Shown piece by piece: positions 7,852-15,590 of a DNA stretch of 64,000 bases. The translations under genes were made by a program, and so were the position numbers. The notes beneath the pieces were generated by a model that made no database searches, was not told the origin of the DNA, and saw only the letters and a program-made list of their open reading frames with translations. How positions within the stretch are numbered: the first letter of the stretch is position 1; each line of letters opens with the position of its first letter. The DNA lies in assembly GCA_002707495.1 (NCBI GenBank), contig PAMZ01000003.1, positions 248,001 to 312,000 of the forward strand, in the 5' to 3' direction. Source of the DNA: Halobacteriovoraceae bacterium. Its GTDB lineage: Bacteria; Bdellovibrionota; Bacteriovoracia; Bacteriovoracales; Bacteriovoracaceae.

Positions 7852-8442
7852 ATGACAACTGGAGAAAAAACAGATAAAAACCCAAAAATTGGAAAATTCA
7901 TCAATGATGTTATAACCGACTCCATCAACGCAGTACAAAGAGATAGTTCAAACTTACCGACTGGCACACTACCTAGTCCAGTTGTCTCAAAAAACTCATT
8001 AGGTGTGGCCCCAAACCAATTTAGTTCTATAGGTACCAATAGCACGGTACCAACTCGAGGAGGCCAACTAACCGCTTCAGCTTTGTCTGATTTATTTTTC
8101 GTCTATGCTCACAATCTTACATCTATAAGGCGGGCAACGGTGACTAGACTCAGCACAAACGATGGTACCCCAAGTTCATCCACTCTTTGGTCGAATCAAA
8201 TAACCTCACTATCATCTGATTATAAAATGGCTACCGGAACATTTAGAACTCAAGTTAACGCTCAAGGAGACCCCTTAAGTGGTTTACAACCAGGTAGTAT
8301 TGCCTCAAACACAGCGATCGATACCCTCATTGCTGCTTTACAAACTGTCCTACAAAATAATCGTACTTCAGCTTCGGTATCTATAACTGTTTGCCATTCT
8401 TCATGTCATAGTTCATGTCATGGTTCTAGAGGGAGGCGTTAG
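7852..8442 (+). CDS. RiPP precursor-like protein with Cys-His-x-Ser repeat tail
   Basis: A 196-residue protein with no signal peptide. Residues 1-180 are a Ser/Thr/Asn-rich, Cys-free leader-like domain. The last 16 residues are CHSSCHSSCHGSRGRR (181-196): three 4-residue repeats with C181, C185 and C189, the only cysteines, each followed by His and a Ser two positions on. A short, abruptly different Cys/His/Ser/Arg tail on a long leader beside a SPASM maturase is the hallmark of a RiPP precursor. The His-x-Ser spacing recalls the His-Xaa-Ser (HxsA) peptides, but the partners are not obvious HxsB/HxsC. SD AGGAG is 5 bases before the ATG. The modification itself cannot be read from the sequence. 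Confidence 0.8.
   Translation: MTTGEKTDKNPKIGKFINDVITDSINAVQRDSSNLPTGTLPSPVVSKNSLGVAPNQFSSIGTNSTVPTRGGQLTASALSDLFFVYAHNLTSIRRATVTRLSTNDGTPSSSTLWSNQITSLSSDYKMATGTFRTQVNAQGDPLSGLQPGSIASNTAIDTLIAALQTVLQNNRTSASVSITVCHSSCHSSCHGSRGRR
8392..8427 (+). repeat. three 12-base coding repeats for Cys-His-(Ser/Gly)-Ser
   Basis: Three consecutive 12-base units encode CHSS, CHSS and CHGS in the precursor-like gene. The second and third begin TCATGTCAT in a shifted register and are nearly identical as DNA, which suggests recent duplication of the unit. Confidence 0.85.
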
Positions 8443-8444
8443 AT

Positions 8445-9182
8445 ATGGAAAACCAAAACAATATTCGAGAGGTGACTGCCCCCTTAGAACTAGAGCAAAT
8501 TAAAGAGTATTTTGCAGATAAAAGTATCGTTTTTTTAGTGGATTACCAGAAATCGGAGTTAAAGGGGCCAACTTTTTTGACTTATCTCTCAAACTTAGAT
8601 TTACCTGCTGAAATCAAAATGCAAGATTCTGATTATCAGCAAAAAGAAGAAATACTTCTTTGCTATATGACGACAAGAAGTGTCTATCGTACCGAATGCC
8701 TTCTCTACAATATTATGTATCTACTCCTAAAAATGCGTGGGACTGATACAACAAATATAATTCTAAATCCGATCTTTTCGTCAAAAGAAGCCGAACAGTT
8801 TATTAAAAACCATAGAGACTTACTGGAGACTTGGGAACTTTTCATAGAAAGTACGACCCTATATGCTCAAACTTGTGTAGAAGATTTAATGGACTCAGAA
8901 ACTATAAAAAATAACTTTGAGGAAGTTCAAGACCAAGAGGCGATTGGGTCCAATGTAGTCAACCTTTTTGGACTACCGGCGTTTATGGAGCTCTTCTTTT
9001 CGACTCCTTTAAAACATACTCCAAAATATTTCACCTGTCAGTTTGAGGATTATATGTTTAGGGGAAAAAACCTCTATAGCTATTACGCAGTTGAAGAGAA
9101 TCGTGTTTTCAAAATGTTTCTTGCACATATAGAGGGTATGATTGATGTCAAGGCAATCGCTCGGGAAGTTGAGAAATTATAG
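8445..9182 (+). CDS. unrecognised cytoplasmic protein coupled to the precursor gene
   Basis: A 245-residue protein with no signal peptide, membrane helix or motif I can assign. It is acidic, with several cysteines (LLCYMTTRS, TECLLYN, QTCVEDL, FTCQFEDY) not arranged as a cluster motif. The start follows the precursor stop by 2 bases with GGGAGG about 9 bases upstream, so it is translated with the precursor and maturase. Its 3' end overlaps the convergent glycosyltransferase-HipA gene by 35 bases. A leader-binding or maturation partner is the natural guess from position; nothing in the residues proves it. Confidence 0.7.
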   Translation: MENQNNIREVTAPLELEQIKEYFADKSIVFLVDYQKSELKGPTFLTYLSNLDLPAEIKMQDSDYQQKEEILLCYMTTRSVYRTECLLYNIMYLLLKMRGTDTTNIILNPIFSSKEAEQFIKNHRDLLETWELFIESTTLYAQTCVEDLMDSETIKNNFEEVQDQEAIGSNVVNLFGLPAFMELFFSTPLKHTPKYFTCQFEDYMFRGKNLYSYYAVEENRVFKMFLAHIEGMIDVKAIAREVEKL

Positions 9183-10725
9183 TTCTTTTAAGTTCCGATA
9201 GCTTTTGGAATTGATTTTCTAAAATTTCTTGAAATATTTCTTTTTCATGACTATCAAAAAAAACTACTTTATTTATCAAGTCTATAAGCCTAGCTTTTGA
9301 GATACTGTCAATAAATTGAACAGCTTCAAACTCCTTTCTATGAAGACTGATAAAACTATAAACTGAGTCCACCGAAAAACAAGCAGGTGAACCAGGAACT
9401 AAAGACTCTCCTCCAAAATTAGTGTCAATCACGAAATCATAGATTGGCTCATACTTTCCACACTTATCAATTTCTTTTTCATCAAAAATAAGTCGTAAAG
9501 AGCGAGCATCTCTAAAAGGATTTTGAATTAACAAATCAAAAAGTAAAATACGGATCATAAAATTTCCGCAGTCTTTTTGAGTCTCCTCATTCAAGATATT
9601 AAGAAGTATATTTGGATTGCGCTCTTTCGAGTCAATGGTCCGCGAAGTTAGATAAACGAGAGGTTCCATCCGTATGACTCCCTCGTAAGACCTTATATCA
9701 TGGGTAAGAAGGTACAAATCATTTTGAATTGTTATAAGTTCACTTTTTTGGCACTCGATTCCAAGCTCTTCGGCTAATAAACTGCCAATGTATTGAGTCT
9801 TTATGAATGGGATTTTTTGTCTCTTTCCTTTAAACAAACATTGCAAACCTTTCAGTGTATAAATTTTACCAGTTTTAGATTCAAGTAGCTGTAGGTAGTC
9901 TGCAGGTCCCTTTTTAGGGTGTCTAAAAAGTGGATCGATAATATCAAAGGAAGTATCCCTCCACCTGATTTTTGTATGAGAAAAGTCTGCTGGCAGTGCT
10001 GCCGTATTTTGCCTTAGCACTTTTTCATTGAGACCAGAGGTATTTACTTTCAATAGTTTTTTATATTGTCCAATCCAAATATCTTGATATTTCTCATCCA
10101 ATTGAATCTCGAACGGAGTCCCGTTTGTAAAATGATAAGCCTGAATCTTCCTTTCTTCGCCTTGAAACTCTCCTACTAAATGATTCCATGTTAAGGGCAA
10201 GCTCCCAATTGCATCATTCTCTTTGATCCACTTAAATTGGTGCAAATCGAGTCCTGAAGCTTCGTTTACATAGTCAATAGAAAGCGCCCGGCACCTCTCA
10301 TTATTAAAGAGCATCAAACTTGACCAATTTTTAGCTTTATATTGATATTGGGTAAGAGAGTTCTTTTTTAAATTTAAATTTGGCTGATAGTCGTGCTTAC
10401 AAAGCATGACACTGAACTGATCGTCACGAAGAGAAAAAATTTCGTAGGGATCGTCACAAAAAATAAAATCACAATCACAATAAAGACTCCACCCCTCATA
10501 ATCAGAAAGAAAGGGAACCAAGAACCTAGATATAGAAAAGTCTGAGGAGTCAAACTGCGAACGCTGCCGCTTAAACTGAGGGATCTGAGATCTAACGATG
10601 GGAATAATAGAAAGAGGTTTTGAACTATGTTCCAGCAAACTTTGCGTCAACAGGTGATAAGAAACAGTCTCTTCTGGATCAAAACCAATAAAAATTCTTA
10701 ACCTAGAGCCTAGAACGGATTCCAA
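9148..10725 (-). CDS. glycosyltransferase fused to a HipA-like domain
   Basis: A 525-residue two-domain protein. Residues 8-225 are a family-8-like glycosyltransferase: RIFIGFDPEETVSYH start, DxD motif D84-C-D86 in LYCDCDFIF, and KNWSSLMLF, WNHLVG and HFTNGTPF blocks. Residues 255-500 resemble the HipA kinase C-terminal part: YIGSLLAEELGIEC, then LLFDLLIQNPFRDARSL (401-410, in place of the family's N-x-D-x-H-x-K-N catalytic loop, keeping an Asp), then YEPIYDF (425-431, the second metal-binding Asp). The catalytic loop is changed, so kinase activity is uncertain. It is the only minus-strand gene inside the cluster's first half, convergent with 8445-9182. The fusion is unusual; the HipA call is moderate. 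Confidence 0.7.
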   Translation of the reverse strand: MESVLGSRLRIFIGFDPEETVSYHLLTQSLLEHSSKPLSIIPIVRSQIPQFKRQRSQFDSSDFSISRFLVPFLSDYEGWSLYCDCDFIFCDDPYEIFSLRDDQFSVMLCKHDYQPNLNLKKNSLTQYQYKAKNWSSLMLFNNERCRALSIDYVNEASGLDLHQFKWIKENDAIGSLPLTWNHLVGEFQGEERKIQAYHFTNGTPFEIQLDEKYQDIWIGQYKKLLKVNTSGLNEKVLRQNTAALPADFSHTKIRWRDTSFDIIDPLFRHPKKGPADYLQLLESKTGKIYTLKGLQCLFKGKRQKIPFIKTQYIGSLLAEELGIECQKSELITIQNDLYLLTHDIRSYEGVIRMEPLVYLTSRTIDSKERNPNILLNILNEETQKDCGNFMIRILLFDLLIQNPFRDARSLRLIFDEKEIDKCGKYEPIYDFVIDTNFGGESLVPGSPACFSVDSVYSFISLHRKEFEAVQFIDSISKARLIDLINKVVFFDSHEKEIFQEILENQFQKLSELKRTIISQLPERLP

Positions 10726-10854
10726 AATAAATCTCCAATCAATAAATCATCGTTAATTTACGATACTAAAGTACTGATAGCTGTTCAAATCAACTTGAAC
10801 TCTTACACTAAATATGAGTCAATTAAAATGAAATAAAGAGAAGAAGGTTTTTAT

Positions 10855-11403
10855 TTGAGTATCCCGAACTTTACTGACTTTTTTACACAAGGCTTTATTT
10901 TTTTTGAAGATTTTTCTAGCATTGATATTGATGCTGCCTATCAACTTCACTATCCTAACTCTGAAGATAATGAGCTTTACACTATCCCAGAAGAAGCTAG
11001 AGTACTACTTCAAAGAATTCAACAAGAGTTTGCCCAAAGATACATTGTGATGATTTTCAATCAATTCAAAATCAAAGAAATTGGAATATGGGATGGAGCA
11101 GACTCTGGCTCTATTAAATGGCACAATGACAATAACCCCATTAACGGGATGAATGCCAACTTACTAATTTATCTCGATGATTGCAATCCTGAAACGGGCG
11201 GAAAAATAGAGGTCCGATCTGATCATAGCTATAAATTTATTTACCCTCGCAGGGGACAAGCCATTTTTCTCAACCAGTCACCACAATTCCAACATAAAGT
11301 GACTCGTTCCAGTAAAACGCGAAGGGTTATAAGTCTAGAATACTTTATCGACGATTTGGTGAGCGGATACCAACCAAAACAACGCACCGAAAAAGACCTG
11401 TAA
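10855..11403 (+). CDS. 2-oxoglutarate/Fe(II) oxygenase (copy 1)
   Basis: A 182-residue prolyl-hydroxylase-type oxygenase. Iron ligands are H90 and D92 in IKWHNDNNP and H147 in FQHKVTRS; R157 (KTRRVISL) would bind 2-oxoglutarate. The LLIYLDDCNPETGGKIEV block is typical of the fold. The start is TTG at 10855, supported by AGAAGG 9 bases upstream. It opens the second half of the cluster (10855-18071, all plus strand). Its likely role is hydroxylation of a peptide or amino acid side chain. It is a paralogue of the enzyme at 17282-17797. Family call is firm, substrate unknown. Confidence 0.8.
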   Translation: MSIPNFTDFFTQGFIFFEDFSSIDIDAAYQLHYPNSEDNELYTIPEEARVLLQRIQQEFAQRYIVMIFNQFKIKEIGIWDGADSGSIKWHNDNNPINGMNANLLIYLDDCNPETGGKIEVRSDHSYKFIYPRRGQAIFLNQSPQFQHKVTRSSKTRRVISLEYFIDDLVSGYQPKQRTEKDL

Positions 11404-11464
11404 ACTAGAGTTTAGAATGCTGAGTTGGCAGTTCAATTAGAGTGCGTTATATCTTTATTAAATC

Positions 11465-12382
11465 ATGAATATCAGTCTTAATCCCACATATCTTTGTAAT
11501 CTAAGATGCCAATTCTGCTATTTGACTCCTGCACAGTTATCAGAAACTAGATATGCCTCTTTAAAAGAAATCAACCAACGATTAAAGGAAATTTCAGATT
11601 TTTCTCCTATTCAACATGTCGACATTTACGGTGGTGAGATCTCACTTCTCCCGGAGGAGTATCTAGAGGAATTATTGGTTATTCTCTCCTCTTACTGCAG
11701 ACCTCCTTACAATATTATCACTAACCTCACCAGAATTTCACCTTTATTTAAAGACGAACGGGTCCACTTGTCAGTCTCTTATGACTTTGAAGCTAGAAAA
11801 TTTAATGAATTAGTGTTTCAAAATATGTCTTTACTCAATAAAAATATTTCTGTCCTCATTCTTGCTTCTCCTCAGGTTATTGCAATGAATGTAGATTCGC
11901 TTATTGAAAAACTCAACCTTCTTTCTAATATTATTAGTGTTGAAATAAAGCCTTACTCAACAAATCAAAGTAATCAATTACCTATGAACTTCAAAGATTT
12001 TGAAGATTTTATCAAACAATGGCTTCAATCTAGAGTTCCCAAAAAATTTCTCTTTGTTAACGAAAAAAAAATTCAAGATTCACTTGCAAGGTCTTACAAT
12101 GCTTTTAGCGACGATCATATCTATATCACTCCTCAAGCGAAGTTAGGAGTTCTTGATTTTGATGCTACTGACAACGAGTATTTTAGAGAGCTAGAAAGCA
12201 TAGATGATTATCTTTTTTGGTCAAAAAAAGAAAAAGAGAAAATTTCTAAGAACGACTTTTGTAAATCGTGTAACTACAAAGGTCATTGTTTAACAGAGCA
12301 TTATCGTGATGTTAAAGGGCTCAAGTATTCATGTAATGGATATAAACATTTACTCGACTGGTATCATGAATCTTTCGTCTAA
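11465..12382 (+). CDS. radical SAM protein with short C-terminal Cys domain
   Basis: A 305-residue radical SAM protein: C11, C15, C18 (TYLCNLRCQFCY) bind the SAM cluster, and IYGGEIS is the GGE motif. The C-terminus has CKSCNYKGHC and SCNGY, a shortened SPASM/twitch-like cluster site. The core (about residues 90-200) is shorter than in the SPASM paralogues. There is no strong SD before 11465. The 3' end overlaps the next radical SAM gene by 17 bases. The product is not recognised beyond the superfamily; a peptide-modifying role follows from the neighbours. Confidence 0.85.
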   Translation: MNISLNPTYLCNLRCQFCYLTPAQLSETRYASLKEINQRLKEISDFSPIQHVDIYGGEISLLPEEYLEELLVILSSYCRPPYNIITNLTRISPLFKDERVHLSVSYDFEARKFNELVFQNMSLLNKNISVLILASPQVIAMNVDSLIEKLNLLSNIISVEIKPYSTNQSNQLPMNFKDFEDFIKQWLQSRVPKKFLFVNEKKIQDSLARSYNAFSDDHIYITPQAKLGVLDFDATDNEYFRELESIDDYLFWSKKEKEKISKNDFCKSCNYKGHCLTEHYRDVKGLKYSCNGYKHLLDWYHESFV

Positions 12383-13451
12383 TATTACCGTCTATTTAAA
12401 GACGACTGAAACATGCAACTTGAATTGCTCTCATTGTTTCACCTCTGGCTCTAAGGGAGCGAAAATAATTTTTTCTCCGCAGAAAACGATCCATTTTTTT
12501 GAGCGACTAAAAAATGCCTTTCCGCACATTGAATCTATTCGCTATCTTTTCCATGGAGGAGAGCCATTTTTAGCTCCACTGGATACTCTTTATCAAGCCT
12601 ACTTTGGTTTAAAAGATTTGTTTCCTAAAACTAGTTTTGGTATGCAAACGAACCTTGTTTACCCGTTAAGTAATGAGAAAAGAGCTTTCCTTAAAGAAGT
12701 CCTCTATAATTATGGATTCGGGACCTCATGGGACTATGACATCAGGTTTGGATCTTTACTCAATAAAGCAAAGGATTCGCAACAGGCGATTTGGGAAAAG
12801 AATGTCAGAACTCTGACCCAAGAAGACGACCACTATATGACAATGATCGTTTCTATAACTAAAGGTCTTATTGAAAATAAACAACCTATTGAGATTTTAA
12901 GATACGCTCATAAACTAGGGTTTAAACATATACTTTTCGAGAGAATTACAAGCGACGGAAATGCCATCGAAAACCATGAAATCATACCCTCGAATCGTAG
13001 CCAAGACGAATGGCTATACAAGATGTTTGAACAAACTATGAAATACAAAACTTATGAGTATATAGGAAACATGTTCATTTCGGAACTCGCTCAGGCTTAT
13101 GTCAATCGCTCCCATGTTGGTAACCGTTGTCGCAACTGTGAAGAAAGCCTACTAACAATAAACGCTGATGGCTCGATAGCGGGATGTCCTAATACTGCTC
13201 CTGTTGATCACTGGGGTCATATTGACTGGCCTCTTACAAAAAGTTTTCAATCAAGTAACCGCCTTAAAACAATTTCTTGTGAGAGGTATGATCGCAATCC
13301 TCTATGTTTTTCTTGTCCAGCATTTGAACTTTGTAATAGTGATTGCCACAAACTTAAGTGGGACGAAAATGAAAGTTACTGTGCAGCTCCTAAAAAAATT
13401 TGGTCTCATATGTTAAAAAATTCAGAAAACTACAGTGAGTTGATTATATGA
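12366..13451 (+). CDS. radical SAM/SPASM peptide maturase (copy 2)
   Basis: A 361-residue enzyme. C17, C21, C24 (TETCNLNCSHCF) and FHGGEPF mark the radical SAM core. The C-terminus has SPASM cysteines (CRNCEE, GCPN, CFSCPAFELCNSDC, YCAAPK). The ATG at 12366 is chosen because it aligns with the paralogue's start; an in-frame ATG at 12306 would add 20 non-homologous residues inside the upstream gene. It is clearly homologous to the maturase at 6779-7849, and no second CHSS-type precursor lies next to it, so it may share that substrate or act on one elsewhere. It ends in ATGA overlap with the next gene. Confidence 0.88.
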   Translation: MNLSSNITVYLKTTETCNLNCSHCFTSGSKGAKIIFSPQKTIHFFERLKNAFPHIESIRYLFHGGEPFLAPLDTLYQAYFGLKDLFPKTSFGMQTNLVYPLSNEKRAFLKEVLYNYGFGTSWDYDIRFGSLLNKAKDSQQAIWEKNVRTLTQEDDHYMTMIVSITKGLIENKQPIEILRYAHKLGFKHILFERITSDGNAIENHEIIPSNRSQDEWLYKMFEQTMKYKTYEYIGNMFISELAQAYVNRSHVGNRCRNCEESLLTINADGSIAGCPNTAPVDHWGHIDWPLTKSFQSSNRLKTISCERYDRNPLCFSCPAFELCNSDCHKLKWDENESYCAAPKKIWSHMLKNSENYSELII

Positions 13452-14554
13452 ATATCGACAATAGACCTATAGACCTGATTGTGAAACCTACTGAAGCTTG
13501 TAATTTCGCATGCAGTTTTTGCAGTTCTAGCTATTTAGTCGAAAATAAAAGATCAAAATTAGACCTTATTTATATCTTTGAGTTTTTAAAACGCTTTCCT
13601 AATACTCAGACTATTATAATCAACGGAGGGGATCCCTTGATGATGCCTGTGGGATACTACTGGCAATTAATAGAGCATCTCGAGCAGTACAATTATATAG
13701 CCGATATCTCAATAACCACTAACCTATGGAAGTTTTGGCAAGAATGGCAAAATGACAAAAAACCAAAATACTGGACTGAGCTTTTTAGACACAAAAGAGT
13801 CAACGTAACCACCTCGTTTCAATATGGAGAAGGAAGACGAATTTCAAAAAACGAAATTTTCACAGAAAAGCATTTTATAGCAGTTTCAAATCTGATGTTA
13901 GAAAAAGTAGGATACCGGCCGTCATTTATAAGCGTTATTGAAGAGCAGGATTTAGATTCCTGTATAAATAACGTTCGTCTAGCAAAAACACTAGGTGTGG
14001 ACTGCAAATTAAATTACGCCAATAAAAGTGGAGACTGTGACAAGCCTCTACCCTTATCATTTATTTATGAAGTTTATATTAAGATTTATGAAGAAGGCCT
14101 CGTCGATCATGAGTGGAATACTCGTCAAATGATTAATAGCATTCAACAATACCATTCGACTGCATGTCCACTTAACAGGAGTTGCGACAGTGGAATTAGA
14201 GTTCTTCAACCGGATGGAAGATATTTTAGTTGCGGGGCTTTCGGAGATGATCAAAGGTATGAGATTGATTTTCAGAAGGAAGTACATGAGGGTGACTTCT
14301 TTAAGCCTTTAGAGGATGACATCAACTTACAAGTCATTAAAAAGGATTGCTACACATGTGATATGTTTTCCATTTGTAACGGATGCAAAAAACATATCAG
14401 CGATCTTAAAGAATCTAATCTCACAGAGAGGCATTGCGCAAAAATGAAATCAATTGCACCTAAAATCATGAATATAGCTGATAATTCTCCACCAATTGAA
14501 ATCAGAAATGATACCTACTATCAAGGCTTAAATGTTAATGAAACTAACGGCTAG
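13448..14554 (+). CDS. radical SAM/SPASM protein
   Basis: A 368-residue radical SAM protein: C18, C22, C25 (TEACNFACSFCSSS) and INGGDP (GGD in place of GGE). SPASM-type cysteines lie in ACPLNRSC, YFSCGAFG and CYTCDMFSICNGCKKH. The start overlaps the previous stop (ATGA at 13448), so translation is coupled. It differs from the KTTETC pair and is not an obvious copy of any other gene here. The function is not recognised; it probably acts with the neighbouring maturases. Confidence 0.88.
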   Translation: MNIDNRPIDLIVKPTEACNFACSFCSSSYLVENKRSKLDLIYIFEFLKRFPNTQTIIINGGDPLMMPVGYYWQLIEHLEQYNYIADISITTNLWKFWQEWQNDKKPKYWTELFRHKRVNVTTSFQYGEGRRISKNEIFTEKHFIAVSNLMLEKVGYRPSFISVIEEQDLDSCINNVRLAKTLGVDCKLNYANKSGDCDKPLPLSFIYEVYIKIYEEGLVDHEWNTRQMINSIQQYHSTACPLNRSCDSGIRVLQPDGRYFSCGAFGDDQRYEIDFQKEVHEGDFFKPLEDDINLQVIKKDCYTCDMFSICNGCKKHISDLKESNLTERHCAKMKSIAPKIMNIADNSPPIEIRNDTYYQGLNVNETNG

Positions 14555-14588
14555 ACGATAGATTTTATTATTTCTAATATAGTGACTC

Positions 14589-15590
14589 ATGGATAACTAC
14601 GCACTGATTCAAAAAAAAATTGTCACTTATTCAGAAGTCGTTATTTGTCTTTTTGACAGCTGCAATTTGAATTGTGCCTTTTGCCCTCAAGATCACAATT
14701 CCACCTTATTTATGAACCGCAAAGATATCATGAATAAAACCTCGACTGTCATTCATTGGATAAATAATAAGTCATCGTCTTTCATTAAAATTCACCTGAT
14801 GGGAGGAGAACTATTTCAAGACGACCTTGTAGACAAACAATTCCTTCAGATTTACTCTGATTTTGTTGATGAAATTAAATCCAAAGTAAATCCTGAAAAA
14901 GAACTCTACTTTAACTTCATTACTAATTTAGTTTTTACCAGGCAAACAGAAGTCTATGATTTTCTAAAAAAACATCGGTTAGAGTTTTCTATTTCTTATG
15001 ATCCAGTTGGAAGGTTTACTCCTGCCGCTATGGTACAATTTCAAGAAAACCTTAAGTTCTTTCATAACAAAATAAGTATGGTCTCAATTGTTCTAAGCGC
15101 TCAAAATATAAAAAAAATACAACATGGCGATCCAGTCTTTGATAAATTATATGGTAGTTATCCTTGTGATTTTGACCAATTTCTACCTAGCGTTCATAAT
15201 TCAGATGCTTTCATACCCAGCGCAAGTCAAATTAGAGATTTTTATATTTTTTTAATTGAAGAGTATCCAGAATGCTTAACGATAGAACATTTCATAACCA
15301 AAGAGGGTGCAAAGAAAATGCGTTGCACTCGAGGAAATTCTTTAACAATACTAAATGATGGTTCCGTGCCTCAGGAGTGCTCCGGTTCTATTTTTCTCAA
15401 AGACGGGCAAAAAGAGCAACTCGATCAACCTAAAATTGTTTACGATTATATAGGTAAGCAAAACTGTCTTACCTGCGCCTACTATGAAAGATGCCCATTT
15501 CCTTGCTTTGTCGCATCCAGCTACCATGTCAAAAAGGACGATATAGGACGTTGTCTCTACAAGGAGGTTTTTGATTATACAGTCTCTTAA
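14589..15590 (+). CDS. radical SAM protein
   Basis: A 333-residue radical SAM protein with an N-terminal strand before the cluster site: C25, C29, C32 (DSCNLNCAFCPQDHN), and LMGGEL. C-terminal cysteines in MRCTRGN, PQECSG, CLTCAYYERCPFPC and GRC suggest an auxiliary-cluster domain. The SD before the ATG at 14589 is weak. The last codons contain AAGGAGG, which serves the next gene, and the two reading frames overlap by 20 bases. Function beyond the superfamily is not recognised. Confidence 0.85.
   Translation: MDNYALIQKKIVTYSEVVICLFDSCNLNCAFCPQDHNSTLFMNRKDIMNKTSTVIHWINNKSSSFIKIHLMGGELFQDDLVDKQFLQIYSDFVDEIKSKVNPEKELYFNFITNLVFTRQTEVYDFLKKHRLEFSISYDPVGRFTPAAMVQFQENLKFFHNKISMVSIVLSAQNIKKIQHGDPVFDKLYGSYPCDFDQFLPSVHNSDAFIPSASQIRDFYIFLIEEYPECLTIEHFITKEGAKKMRCTRGNSLTILNDGSVPQECSGSIFLKDGQKEQLDQPKIVYDYIGKQNCLTCAYYERCPFPCFVASSYHVKKDDIGRCLYKEVFDYTVS

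Noticed and set aside
12306-12365. Upstream start for the second SPASM maturase
   Set aside because: Those residues are the other frame of the preceding radical SAM gene and have no match in the paralogue.
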